64,000 nt of DNA from Bradyrhizobium lablabi. Its GTDB lineage: Bacteria; Pseudomonadota; Alphaproteobacteria; Rhizobiales; Xanthobacteraceae. The notes beneath the pieces were generated by a model. It ran no database searches and was not told the DNA's origin. It saw only the letters and a list, made by a program, of their open reading frames with translations. This document shows, one piece after another, positions 19,577-27,776 of the stretch. The stretch is taken from contig NZ_JAFCLN010000013.1 in the NCBI RefSeq assembly GCF_018129385.1, positions 62,001 to 126,000 on the forward strand, in the 5' to 3' direction. The position numbers were made by a program, and so were the translations under genes. Each line of letters starts with the position of its first letter. Position 1 is the stretch's first letter.

Positions 19577-20247
19577 TCGCTCTCGGCCTCGACGGATACA
19601 GGGAAGGCTGGGTCGCCGTTCTGCTCGATGGCACGCGGCAGGAGTTGTCCTTTCATCGCGACATCGCCGACGCGCTGTCGCGACCGTTCGACAAGGCCGG
19701 GATCGACATCCCGATTGGAATGCCCGATGAGGGCGAGCGCAGTTGCGATTTGCTGGCGCGGATCATGCTGCGGCCACACGCATCGCGCGTGTTCACGGGC
19801 GCGCGGCGCTGGCTGTGGCGAGACTTCATCGATCCTGCTGACGCCAACGAGGAAGCGCTGCGCCGAGGGCAGAAGCGGGTGTCGCGGCAGCTCTGGCACC
19901 TCGGTGCGAAGATATCTGAGGTCGACGCATTCGTGCGTACCAATGCCTCACGCAACATATGCGAGGTTCATCCCGAACTGGTATTCCTGCGTTTGAACGG
20001 CAACAAGCCTCTGCCATCCAAGAAAACGGAGGAAGGGGACATGGTTCGTCGCGGTTTGCTGAAGCGGCAAGGTGTTGCGAATATCGACAAATGGCTGGAC
20101 ACCGCGAGGATCGGCCACGGCGCCAAGCGGGACGACGTGCTCGACGCTTGCGCCGTCGCCATCGCTATCCGGAATCCGGCTGGATGTCTGCCTGAAGGAA
20201 AGCCGCCGTTTGACGAATGCGGCCTGCCGATGCAAATCTGGTTCTGA
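19573..20247 (+). CDS. DUF429 domain protein (predicted RNase H-like fold)
   Basis: 224 residues starting at TTG 19573, which overlaps the fumarase stop by four bases (TTGA). The opening ALGLDGYREGWV and GIDIPIGMP carry the acidic positions of the DUF429/COG4923 group, followed by CEVHPELVF.RLNG and a C-terminal DDVLDACAVA.A motif. These match a predicted nuclease-like fold; biochemical activity is not established. The coupling to fumarase is probably a local arrangement. Confidence 0.8.
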   Translation: MIALGLDGYREGWVAVLLDGTRQELSFHRDIADALSRPFDKAGIDIPIGMPDEGERSCDLLARIMLRPHASRVFTGARRWLWRDFIDPADANEEALRRGQKRVSRQLWHLGAKISEVDAFVRTNASRNICEVHPELVFLRLNGNKPLPSKKTEEGDMVRRGLLKRQGVANIDKWLDTARIGHGAKRDDVLDACAVAIAIRNPAGCLPEGKPPFDECGLPMQIWF

Positions 20248-20278
20248 TTTCAGCCTTGCAAATTTTCGCCGGTAAAAC

Positions 20279-20722
20279 ATGATCGAATGGTTCGATGACC
20301 TGAAGGTCGGGATGCGCTTCAAGAGTGAGGCTGTGACGGTGTCAAAGGAAGACATCATCCGCTTCGCCAGGGAATACGATCCGCAGCCGTTTCACCTCGA
20401 CGAGGAGGCCGCCAAGAAGACGATCCTTGGCGGGCTTGCCGCTTCCGGTTGGCACACGGCGGCCATTTCCATGCGGCTCGCGGCGGAGGCTCGCCCGTTC
20501 GGACCGCATCCGCTGTTCGGTGCCGGTGTCGATGATCTGCGCTGGCTGAAGCCGGTGCGGCCCGGCGATACCATTCATCTCGAAGGCGAGGTGGTCGAAC
20601 TGGTGCCCTCGCGTTCGAAGCCGCACGGCGTCGCGCGTGTGAAATGGACCGCCTATAACCAGAATGGCGAGGCGGTCTATACGTTCAATCCGATCGCCAT
20701 CGTGCCGAGCCGGCCACGGTAG
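20279..20722 (+). CDS. MaoC family dehydratase (hot-dog fold)
   Basis: 147 residues. R-specific enoyl-CoA hydratase-like protein: F..FAREYDPQPFHLDEEAAK (~residues 28-50) contains the catalytic Asp/His pair of the MaoC hydratase motif, followed by GGLAASGWHTAAISMRL and LRWLKPVRPGDTI. The substrate is probably an acyl-CoA intermediate; which one cannot be read. It lies 31 bases after the DUF429 gene in the same direction. Confidence 0.88.
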   Translation: MIEWFDDLKVGMRFKSEAVTVSKEDIIRFAREYDPQPFHLDEEAAKKTILGGLAASGWHTAAISMRLAAEARPFGPHPLFGAGVDDLRWLKPVRPGDTIHLEGEVVELVPSRSKPHGVARVKWTAYNQNGEAVYTFNPIAIVPSRPR

Positions 20723-20739
20723 GTGCCGGGCCGATCAAG

Positions 20740-21765
20740 TCAGCGCGGAATCCTGAAGGACATCGGTCCGCCGTTTTCGATACCGTCGAACATCACGAGC
20801 ACGCGGACCTGTGCGGTATCCTCCTCGAGCACCAGCAGGGTTTCGGCCTTGGCCCCTGCGTCGACATCGCTGAGATCCAGCGTCCGTAATGGCTTGGCTT
20901 GCGCGCTCTTGCCATCCCAGAACCAGACCGAGTAGGGGACCATCTCGTTGCGGGTCGGACCTGCCAGGATCAGGATGCCATCGCTCACGGCGGCAAGGTC
21001 GCGGATACCGGCGTTTTTCCCGAGCGCGAGCGGCGTCACCTTGCTGTCGAGGTCGCCGCCTTTGGCAAAGACCGCGCTCGCGTCGACGCTGAGCACGAAG
21101 GCCGAACCGTCGATGGACGGGCCGCGCAATCCCAGGTGCATGCGGCCGTTTCTGACCGCGATGCCCTCGATATTGATGCCGCCTTCCGCCAATGGCTCAT
21201 CGTAGAACTCCTTGATGGCTTCACCCTTGCGAAGGGCCTTGCGCAGCCGGGCTGAGGATTCCACGCCGACGACCTTGTCCTCATCGGGCTCGAATGCGGG
21301 AAAACCGGTCGCAGGATCGACCGGGATACGGAATACAACGTAGCTTGAGTCATTCTCGGAATCGCCGTGCCGGCTGCGGCCGTGCGATCCAACGACATAG
21401 AAAAATCCATCGGCGTAAGCGACGCCCTCGGCGTCGGGATTCTTCTTTTCGTCCGACAGGCGAATGAGGTCTTTCGGTTTCAGCCGGTCGCCGTCGATCT
21501 TGAAGAATTGCGCGTATTTCTTCTCATCGTTGGCAATCAGGCAGGACGTGAACTTTGGCTTGGTCGGCACGCATGCGGCGCCGCTCAGATTGGTGCGCGC
21601 CGTCTCGTTTTTCTCGAAATCCTTCGACGTCCACTGGATTGGCTCCCGCGCAACTTTCTCGGCAGGCTGGGTAAAGCCAGGCGACACGAGACCCAGAAAC
21701 AGAAGACCGGCGGCAAGATTCGCCGCCGGTCGGGAACGGATCAAATGTGCAGAGTTACGCGACAT
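20740..21765 (-). CDS. DUF3616 domain exported protein
   Basis: 341 residues from the ATG at 21765 (GGAGGC upstream; the frame runs to 21900 without support). A signal peptide covers ~residues 10-35 (AANLAAGLLFLGLVSPGFTQ). The body is beta-propeller-like: NLSGAACVP..FTSCLIANDE, DAEGVAYADGFFYVVGSHG and NIEGIAVRNGRMHLGLRGPS, the recurring blocks of DUF3616. Function is not established; a periplasmic propeller is likely. Confidence 0.8.
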   Translation of the reverse strand: MSRNSAHLIRSRPAANLAAGLLFLGLVSPGFTQPAEKVAREPIQWTSKDFEKNETARTNLSGAACVPTKPKFTSCLIANDEKKYAQFFKIDGDRLKPKDLIRLSDEKKNPDAEGVAYADGFFYVVGSHGRSRHGDSENDSSYVVFRIPVDPATGFPAFEPDEDKVVGVESSARLRKALRKGEAIKEFYDEPLAEGGINIEGIAVRNGRMHLGLRGPSIDGSAFVLSVDASAVFAKGGDLDSKVTPLALGKNAGIRDLAAVSDGILILAGPTRNEMVPYSVWFWDGKSAQAKPLRTLDLSDVDAGAKAETLLVLEEDTAQVRVLVMFDGIENGGPMSFRIPR

Positions 21766-21856
21766 GTTGCCTCCGGCCGTTCGATGCCGGACCGAGTACA
21801 ATCTGAAATTGAAACTCGGGCAAGTGCCAACAACGGCCGGAAGACCGGGATTTTCG

Positions 21857-22153
21857 TTACGCCCGCGTTCCCGTGAACGGAAAACTGCCCATCGGGCCAA
21901 TGCCCATTTCGCCGGACATGTTGTCGCCGGAGACCTTTCCGGTGAAGGCGAGGGTCAGCGGCATCGGGTTGGTGATCGAGATCTTCCAGGCGACGTCATC
22001 GCCGCTCACCGTGCCGTCGAAGATATCGCCGGAATTACCGTCGGCGCCTTGCGTGCCGGTCAGCGTGCCGCCGGCGCTCTTGAGCGACAGCGTCGCCTTG
22101 CGCTCACCCATCGGCGTGCTCATCACGATATTCCAGTTGCCGTCCACCGCCAT
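21857..22153 (-). CDS. small beta-rich protein of unknown function
   Basis: 98 residues from the ATG at 22153 with GGGGAGA upstream (the frame extends back to 22285 without support). GNWNIVMSTPMGERKATLSL, GGTLTGTQGADGN and PLTLAFTGKVSGD make an alternating beta pattern like a small lipocalin-style barrel. There is no signal peptide. I recall similar short proteins in related bacteria, without a known role. Confidence 0.7.
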   Translation of the reverse strand: MAVDGNWNIVMSTPMGERKATLSLKSAGGTLTGTQGADGNSGDIFDGTVSGDDVAWKISITNPMPLTLAFTGKVSGDNMSGEMGIGPMGSFPFTGTRA

Positions 22154-22289
22154 ATTGGTCTCCCCAAAGTTATTCGGTATAGCATCGGGGCGGTATAACC
22201 TATCTCGCGGCCGCTGCCTAACCCTCTGTTGTGGGGGCGGCCGTTTGTCTTGAACCAAGCGGTTGGCCGAGGGAGCGCGACGCACGCGC

Positions 22290-22820
22290 CTATGTCGCGG
22301 CTATCTCATCAGCGATCACGACGCGAAGGGTGTTCGGCGGAGAATCGCGAACGGTGCACCCAACCGGCGAATGCGCTTCCACCCACCGGACCAGGTCGCG
22401 AAGCTGTTCGGGATCAGCGGCTTGGGCTCCGATTTCGACGTCCGTTGTGAGCGCCGAATAGCCTGCCGAAATATCATCAAGACCGAGAATTCCGCGCGTA
22501 TCGCCATCTGCGCCGACGCGGACCTCGAGCTTCGTCAGCACGATTCCGAGCCGCGCAGCCTGCGCCGTGATCATCGTCGCGCAACAGGCCGCGAGCGATG
22601 CCCGGAAGAACCAGCCGGGGCTTGGGTTGGCGTTTTCACCTCCCATGGCCCGCGGCATGTCGGTTTCGATTTGCTCACCCGATGCGCCGGTGACCCGGCA
22701 TCTCAGCCTGTTGTCTACGGTAGCGATAACAGGCGCAAAGGTCGTGCGCGCCATGTGAGGGTTGGCGCGCACGGCGTTGCTCAAGCGGTCGAGTTCGACC
22801 TTGATGTCGGAAGGTCCCAT
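22290..22820 (-). CDS. OsmC family protein
   Basis: 176 residues. OsmC/Ohr fold proteins reduce organic peroxides through a Cys pair. Here ASLAACCATMI places Cys79-Cys80 where the first (peroxidatic) Cys is expected, and HSPVGCTVRD provides the second. An N-terminal helical part precedes the domain. It lies 9 bases from the rhodanese gene upstream on the same strand, so both probably share one transcript. Confidence 0.88.
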   Translation of the reverse strand: MGPSDIKVELDRLSNAVRANPHMARTTFAPVIATVDNRLRCRVTGASGEQIETDMPRAMGGENANPSPGWFFRASLAACCATMITAQAARLGIVLTKLEVRVGADGDTRGILGLDDISAGYSALTTDVEIGAQAADPEQLRDLVRWVEAHSPVGCTVRDSPPNTLRVVIADEIAAT

Positions 22821-22829
22821 GGACGGTTT

Positions 22830-23213
22830 TTAGGCTGCCTTTTCGACCGCGCCGCCGCCATCGGCCCACTCCTTGAAGCCGCCGAGATTGCGTACGTCCT
22901 TATAGCCGAGATCCTGTAGCGTCTTTCCGGCAAGCGCCGACCTTCCGCCGGACGCGCAATACAGCAATACCGTCTTGTCGCGGTCGAACGCCTGATCGTA
23001 GTAGGGCGAGTCCGGATCGGCGCGGAATTCGAGCATGCCGCGCGCAATATGCTTCGCGCCTTTTATCTTTCCGGTGGTCTGAATTTCGAGACCGTCGCGC
23101 ACGTCGATCACCAGCACGTTGCCGCCGGCGATCATCGCGGCCGCCTCTTGCCTGTCGATCTTCGGTACCGATGCGTTGGCCGCCGCCATCAAATCTTTCA
23201 AGGATGCAGTCAT
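22830..23213 (-). CDS. rhodanese-like sulfurtransferase
   Basis: 127 residues from the ATG at 23213 (GGAGAT upstream; the longer frame to 23663 is antisense to the AraC gene). A single rhodanese domain with VLVIDVRDGLEIQTTGKIKG and the active-site loop YCASGGRSA (Cys86) carries persulfide sulfur. First gene of a two-gene unit with osmC; divergent from an AraC-type regulator, suggesting sulfur or oxidant-linked control. Confidence 0.9.
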   Translation of the reverse strand: MTASLKDLMAAANASVPKIDRQEAAAMIAGGNVLVIDVRDGLEIQTTGKIKGAKHIARGMLEFRADPDSPYYDQAFDRDKTVLLYCASGGRSALAGKTLQDLGYKDVRNLGGFKEWADGGGAVEKAA

Positions 23214-23363
23214 TTGGTATCTCCAATCCAATTCGGATATCCTGCGCGGGAGGCCGCCGGGGGACAATGACCGCGGCTCTGAAAGGCTTTGCCGAAACGC
23301 TTGACGCTCGCGGGCCGATACGGAAGGCTTGCAACCGGCTCTGCACCAGTCCCCAGAGGGCTC

Positions 23364-24425
23364 ATGGACGTTTTGTCGGAAGTCTTGCGGGTCGTGCGGC
23401 TGTCGGGCGCCGTTCACTTCATAGGCGAATTCAGCGAGCCCTGGGCGTTCGAGACGTCGCCGCCGCAGATGGCCGCGGCTCGCTTGAAGGTGCCCGAGGG
23501 ATCGGTGACCCCTTTCCACGTGTGCATCGAGGGCCGCTGCACGGTCGTCTCGGGAAAACTGCCGGCCATTCTGATCGAAGCCGACGACGTCATCGTTTTC
23601 CCGCGCGGCGACCAGCATGTGATGGCGGGCGAAGCCAGGATCGCGCCGGTTCCGATCCATCAAATCTATTCAAAACCCTCCGCCGAGCAGATCACCGTCC
23701 TGAAACATGGCGGTGGTGGCCAGGTTTCCAGATTCATCTGCGGCTATCTACAGTCGGACCAGCAGTTCGATCCGTTGCTCAGCTCGCTGCCGGCGGTGCT
23801 GTGCGTTCGCCGGCGGGACGGAAGGCTGGTGCTGGAGGCCTATGATGAGGGCGGGGTGAAGGTGTACGCGATCGAGCAGCCGCGCGAACTGGAATGGTGG
23901 TCGGCATCCGTTCGTTTCCTGATCGGCGAGACGGCGACGCCGGGGCCCGGCAATCGGGCGGTGCTGGCGCGCCTTGCCGAATCGCTTTTTGTCGAGCTCT
24001 TGCGATGGCTGTTTCAGCACAGCGTGCGCGGCCACGGGTGGCTGGCGGGTCTGCACGATCCGCAGGTCGGCCGCGTGCTCAACCTGCTTCACGCGCTTCC
24101 CGATCGTTCATGGACTGTCGATGAACTCGCGAGGGAGGCCGGCGCCTCGCGTGCGACTCTTGCGAAACGCTTTCTGGAACTGGTCGGCCAATCGCCGATC
24201 CAGTATCTGGCAAGTTGGCGCATGCATCTCGCCAGGGATCTCTTGCGCGAGAGCTCGCTGGGCATCGGCGAGATTGCGGGGCGGATCGGCTATGAATCCG
24301 AAGCGGCATTCAACCGGGCGTTCCGCCGCGCGGTGGGATTGCCGCCCGCCGCGTGGCGTCTCGGCAACCTCACTGCGAAAAACAAGAAAGAAGGCGCAGC
24401 GGCGCGCGTGCTCGACACGCGATGA
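23364..24425 (+). CDS. AraC family transcriptional regulator with cupin-type sensor domain
   Basis: 353 residues from the ATG at 23364. The N-terminal cupin_6-like sensor (~10-190) includes VTPFHVCIEGRCTV and DVIVFPRGDQHVM. The C-terminal AraC DNA-binding part has two helix-turn-helices (~255-345: WTVDELAREAGASRATLAKR, IGEIAGRIGYESEAAFNRAF). It is divergent from rhodanese-osmC with ~150 bases between, the usual layout for a regulator and its target. Confidence 0.9.
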   Translation: MDVLSEVLRVVRLSGAVHFIGEFSEPWAFETSPPQMAAARLKVPEGSVTPFHVCIEGRCTVVSGKLPAILIEADDVIVFPRGDQHVMAGEARIAPVPIHQIYSKPSAEQITVLKHGGGGQVSRFICGYLQSDQQFDPLLSSLPAVLCVRRRDGRLVLEAYDEGGVKVYAIEQPRELEWWSASVRFLIGETATPGPGNRAVLARLAESLFVELLRWLFQHSVRGHGWLAGLHDPQVGRVLNLLHALPDRSWTVDELAREAGASRATLAKRFLELVGQSPIQYLASWRMHLARDLLRESSLGIGEIAGRIGYESEAAFNRAFRRAVGLPPAAWRLGNLTAKNKKEGAAARVLDTR

Positions 24426-24438
24426 GCGCGCCGGATTG

Positions 24439-24990
24439 TCAGGCGCGGGCGGCACGCAGACGGCTGCCGACCAGCAGGCGGAACGCCACATACTGGATGG
24501 CGAAGGCCGCAATCTTGGCGCCGAGCAGCACGACCGACACGTAGATTGCCCACAATTTCATGTCGCCGGTTGCGGCTACTGCGACGGTGCCGGCGGCCAG
24601 CACGAACATCAGTGCCGCCCAGGCATAGCCCGCGAAGGTCACATATTCCGGAATGGTCTCGGTCACGATCGGCGGCAGGTAGCGCAGCATCCAGCCGCGC
24701 TTGAGCATGATCAGCCCGATCGCAACATGCCCGATCGCGGGCTTTGCCAGCACGAAGCGCGGATCGTGCGTGAGCAGCGTGGCGCCGCCGAGCACGATGA
24801 CGAGCGCCAGGCTTGCCCAGGTCATGTAGCCGAGTTCTTGCCCCTTGATGCGCACATAGATCACCTGACCGATGGCGCCGAGAATGGCGACGGATGTCGC
24901 CAGGATGACGTTGTCGGTAACGAGATAGATCACCAGGAATACGATGGTGGAGAGGAAGTCCGAGCCGAGCCGGCGGAATGCATCTTTCAT
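24439..24990 (-). CDS. YciB/IspZ-like inner membrane protein
   Basis: 183 residues with six hydrophobic segments. TLLTHDPRFVLAKPAIGHVA corresponds to the LLH(D/N)..F...KPT block of the YciB (IspZ) family, whose members affect the cell envelope and septation. Here the protein is not beside the usual housekeeping neighbours but forms an operon with the membrane protein at 25021-25602, under the TetR-type operator pair. It may therefore be a paralogue recruited for another use. Confidence 0.75.
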   Translation of the reverse strand: MKDAFRRLGSDFLSTIVFLVIYLVTDNVILATSVAILGAIGQVIYVRIKGQELGYMTWASLALVIVLGGATLLTHDPRFVLAKPAIGHVAIGLIMLKRGWMLRYLPPIVTETIPEYVTFAGYAWAALMFVLAAGTVAVAATGDMKLWAIYVSVVLLGAKIAAFAIQYVAFRLLVGSRLRAARA

Positions 24991-25020
24991 CGCGGTGTTT
25001 CCTGATGTGTCTCGTAGAGG

Positions 25021-25602
25021 TCAGTGCGTGCCGGGCAGGGCGGTGGCAGAAGGCGTGCCGTGCCTGGCCTTGCGATATTCGGGATACCATTTCGTAAAGT
25101 AGACGGCGCTGTTGCGCGCTGCAAAGGCGACCAGCAGCGACAGCCAGATCGGCAGGCCCGGCACATAGATCAGCGTGACATTGCCGAGCATCATCGCCAG
25201 CATCGAGGCGGCCCATACCCAGGTGATGACGTAGTTGGCGCGGATGAAGCCGGGGAATTTGGCGGTTTCCGCGTCGACTTCCTCCAGCGCGTATTGCAGC
25301 GTGAAGGGACGGCGGGCGGCGATCGACGCCAGGATGATCAGCAGGACACCGGCATCGACCGCAAATTTGACGGCCGAGACGCTCATGCCGGCATCGACCA
25401 GCAGCACATAGCAGCCGATGGCCGCGAACGTCACGACCGAACCTGCGGCGAGCATCTTGATCGAACGGCCGCGCACGAAATGGTCGATGGCGATGGTGGC
25501 AAGGCAGATCGCGGCGGTCACAAACAGGCTGACGGCTGCCGAGGTCAGCATCATCAGGACGGCAAAGGCGCCGTAGGGAGCGAGGATCAGGAAGATCGTC
25601 AT
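25021..25602 (-). CDS. hypothetical multi-pass membrane protein
   Basis: 193 residues with five to six hydrophobic helices and a short soluble loop (QYALEEVDAETAKFPGFIRA ~105-124) before the last three helices. First gene of a two-gene minus-strand operon with the YciB-like gene (30 bases apart). Its control region carries the same operators as the carotenoid oxygenase gene at 27.7 kb. Family not recognised. Confidence 0.75.
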   Translation of the reverse strand: MTIFLILAPYGAFAVLMMLTSAAVSLFVTAAICLATIAIDHFVRGRSIKMLAAGSVVTFAAIGCYVLLVDAGMSVSAVKFAVDAGVLLIILASIAARRPFTLQYALEEVDAETAKFPGFIRANYVITWVWAASMLAMMLGNVTLIYVPGLPIWLSLLVAFAARNSAVYFTKWYPEYRKARHGTPSATALPGTH

Positions 25603-25618
25603 AGCAGCCTCACGGTCG

Positions 25619-25637
25619 ATCTTTACATCGTAAAGAT
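25619..25637. promoter_or_regulatory. operator A upstream of the membrane-protein operon
   Basis: ATCTTTACATCGTAAAGAT: perfect 8-bp arms (ATCTTTAC/GTAAAGAT) around a 3-base spacer. The identical sequence is at 27704-27722. On the minus strand a possible promoter, TTGACG (25666-25661), 17 bases, TAGGCT (25643-25638), ends right at this palindrome, the place for a repressor to block initiation. Confidence 0.8.
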
Positions 25638-25671
25638 AGCCTAGGCGGGGGCGCCGGAATCGTCAAGCAAA

Positions 25672-25690
25672 ATCTTTACATTGTCAAAAT
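25672..25690. promoter_or_regulatory. operator B (degenerate) upstream of the membrane-protein operon
   Basis: ATCTTTAC-ATT-GTCAAAAT, the same left arm as operator A with two changes in the right arm, centred 53 bases from it. The matching degenerate site at 27758-27776 is 54 bases from the second operator A. Confidence 0.65.
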
Positions 25691-25741
25691 GACGTGAATG
25701 AAAACGATAATTCAACGACATTACAATGGCTTGAAAGCTAT

Positions 25742-26146
25742 TTATCCAGGCCAGAACCGCACCAGGCCGGCAATCGCGGCACTCACCATGACGAGCAAGG
25801 TGAGGGTGATTCCGCCGACGCGGCAGACCTGAAACTGCCAGGAGCGCGGCCCGACATACATGCCGATGGGGTGGATGAGCCGCGACAGCAGCAGCACGCC
25901 CATCAGCCAGTGCACCCGCGTGGCCGGCATTCCCGCGACTTCCAGGATGGCGACCATCAGGGCCGTGATCGGGACATATTCGGCAAAATTGGCGTGGGCG
26001 CGGATGGCGCTGCGCAGCCTGATGTTATCGCCGTCGCCGAACAGCACGCGGTTGCCGCGCCGATGGCGCGAGACCTGGAGGGCAAGTGCGATGTGTAGCA
26101 GGAGGAGGATGGCGAGATAGAAGCCGGTGACGATAGGCGGTTGCAT
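25742..26146 (-). CDS. MAPEG family membrane protein
   Basis: 134 residues from the ATG at 26146 with GGGGAG upstream (the longer frame begins in the palindromic repeat). Four membrane helices. The MAPEG pattern RAHANFAEYVPITALMVAIL EVAG.P...HW..G.LLLSRL.H..GM is clear. The superfamily includes membrane glutathione transferases and hydroperoxidases; bacterial members of this length are mostly uncharacterised. Confidence 0.85.
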   Translation of the reverse strand: MQPPIVTGFYLAILLLLHIALALQVSRHRRGNRVLFGDGDNIRLRSAIRAHANFAEYVPITALMVAILEVAGMPATRVHWLMGVLLLSRLIHPIGMYVGPRSWQFQVCRVGGITLTLLVMVSAAIAGLVRFWPG

Positions 26147-26171
26147 GACGGCGCTCCCCAAAACATTCGCC

Positions 26172-26269
26172 GTCATTCCGGGGCGCCCCCAGGGCGAGCC
26201 CGGAATCCATACTCCCGATCGTGGTGATGGATTCCGGGCCTGCGCCTTACGACGCATCCCGGAATGACG
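26172..26269. repeat. dispersed palindromic repeat (CGTCATTCCGGGGCG family), copy 2
   Basis: Same palindrome as at 1471-1569, starting CGTCATTCCGGGGCGCC and ending GCATCCCGGAATGACG, with internal GGAATCCATA / TGGATTCCGGG arms. It lies between the carotenoid oxygenase 3' end and the MAPEG gene. Confidence 0.85.
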
Positions 26270-26280
26270 GAGTGGGGATG

Positions 26281-27687
26281 TTAGCGCGCTGCCACCCAAT
26301 TGCCATGGAAACCGTCGGGCACGCGATGGCCGAGATGCACCAGCGCCACGGGGCCGCTTTCGACATCCCTTGCATTGAACACGGACAGATCGCTGCGGTT
26401 TTCCCGCGCACGCCAGACCACCGCGAGCAGCCAGCCGTCGCCTTCCTCCGCATCCGCGCCGCGTTCGACGAACACCGGTTCGGAAATCGTATCGCCCGCC
26501 GGCAACAGATAATTGCCGAGCCGCTTGCCCTTGCCGTTGACATGCACGATTCCGGACAGCGCGCCGAACATCGGCAGGTCAGGATTGGCGCAGGCGTACC
26601 AGCCATGGTTCGAGGTCAGCCCGGCGCGGCGATCGTCGATGCGCGGGAATTCGCCGGTGAGATCGTCGAGATATTTTTGGGAAAAGCGATCGGTATTGCC
26701 GGAGAGGTCGAAGGTCCAGCGGCAATAGCGGGCACGCGACTTTTGCGGGTCGGTCGGCGAGCCGTCGGGATGGTTGAACAGCGGAGCTTCCTCGAACTGC
26801 ATGACGTCGGCGACGATGCGGCCGGTTTCCTCCCAGGCGTTCATGATGTGGAAGACGTAGCAGGTCTCGGCGCGGAACCAGACGATGTCCTTGGCCGAAC
26901 CGTTGCGCTTCATGACACCGACATAGGCGCCTTTTTCGGGCTCCCAGGCATAAGGAGCCTTGCCGCGCATCACGCGCTCCATGCTGCCGGTGATCGGCAG
27001 GATCGGAAACAGCAGGTGGTTCTCGGTGACGATGAAGTCATGCACCATGCTGGCGTAGGGCGCTTCAAAGCGGTCAAAGCGCGTCACGGTGCCGGACGAG
27101 GAGACCGAGCCGAAGGAAAGTGCCGGCGTCAGCGGGCCGGACGCATTGTAGCCGAAGAACACGAGTTCGCCGCTGACCGGATCGATCTTGGGATGGGCAG
27201 TGAAGGGGCCCTGGATGGCGCCGTTGTAGTCGCAATAGCCGCGGCGGTTCAGCGTGCCGGGCTCGATCTCGGTCGGCAGGTGGCCTTCCTCCAGTGCCAG
27301 CAGGCGGCCAGCATGCGAGATGATATTGGTGTTGGCGACGCCGCCATCAGTGGTGACGTCGGCGGGCGCACCCGGCAGTTTGCGGCCAAAACCGCCGAAC
27401 AGCGCGCGGCCGGCATCGTGCTCGGCCTGCCATTTGGGAGTGCGGACCCAGCGGTTGCGATAGCTGGCGCGGCCGTTTTCGAGGTGAAAGGCGTGCAGCA
27501 TGCCATCGCCGACGAACCAGTGCGCGCCCGGTGCATCGAATTGCGGATTTGGGCCGTTGCGATAGAGCGTGCCGTTGAGCTCGCGCGGCAGTTCACCCGT
27601 GATCTTCAGGAACGGCGCGTCGCATTCCATTGGAATCGGGCCGAGATTGTTGAGGCGGGCCGTATCGGTCGTCACCTTGTCGAGCAT
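26281..27687 (-). CDS. carotenoid oxygenase family protein (RPE65/lignostilbene dioxygenase-like)
   Basis: 468 residues, full length for the family. Non-haem Fe(II) enzymes that cleave a double bond in carotenoids, apocarotenoids or stilbenes. The four iron-ligand histidines are all present: H165 (FTAHPKIDP), H216 (MVHDFIVTENH), H280 (CYVFHIMNAWEE) and H461 (DGFHGNW). The substrate cannot be read from sequence. The gene is divergent from a TetR-type regulator, with palindromic operators between them. Confidence 0.92.
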   Translation of the reverse strand: MLDKVTTDTARLNNLGPIPMECDAPFLKITGELPRELNGTLYRNGPNPQFDAPGAHWFVGDGMLHAFHLENGRASYRNRWVRTPKWQAEHDAGRALFGGFGRKLPGAPADVTTDGGVANTNIISHAGRLLALEEGHLPTEIEPGTLNRRGYCDYNGAIQGPFTAHPKIDPVSGELVFFGYNASGPLTPALSFGSVSSSGTVTRFDRFEAPYASMVHDFIVTENHLLFPILPITGSMERVMRGKAPYAWEPEKGAYVGVMKRNGSAKDIVWFRAETCYVFHIMNAWEETGRIVADVMQFEEAPLFNHPDGSPTDPQKSRARYCRWTFDLSGNTDRFSQKYLDDLTGEFPRIDDRRAGLTSNHGWYACANPDLPMFGALSGIVHVNGKGKRLGNYLLPAGDTISEPVFVERGADAEEGDGWLLAVVWRARENRSDLSVFNARDVESGPVALVHLGHRVPDGFHGNWVAAR

Positions 27688-27703
27688 CGGTCACTCCTCC
27701 CGT

Positions 27704-27722
27704 ATCTTTACATCGTAAAGAT
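27704..27722. promoter_or_regulatory. operator A between carotenoid oxygenase and tetR
   Basis: ATCTTTACATCGTAAAGAT, identical to the palindrome at 25619-25637. It lies 17 bases before the oxygenase start codon. A candidate minus-strand promoter (TTGACT 27752-27747, TATAGT 27731-27726, a short 15-base spacer) sits just behind it. Confidence 0.8.
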
Positions 27723-27757
27723 ACAACTATAGCGCATGGCGGTTATAGTCAAGTAAA

Positions 27758-27776
27758 ATCTTTACAGTGTCAAAAT
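27758..27776. promoter_or_regulatory. operator B overlapping the tetR start codon
   Basis: ATCTTTAC-AGT-GTCAAAAT; the last bases run into the ATG at 27775. It mirrors the degenerate site at 25672-25690. A TATAGT at 27744-27749 could be the -10 of the regulator's own promoter, giving a very short leader and likely autorepression. Confidence 0.65.

Noticed and set aside
26221..27732. 503-residue plus-strand ORF opposite the carotenoid oxygenase
   Set aside because: All four iron ligands and full family length are on the minus strand; the plus frame is the mirror artefact.
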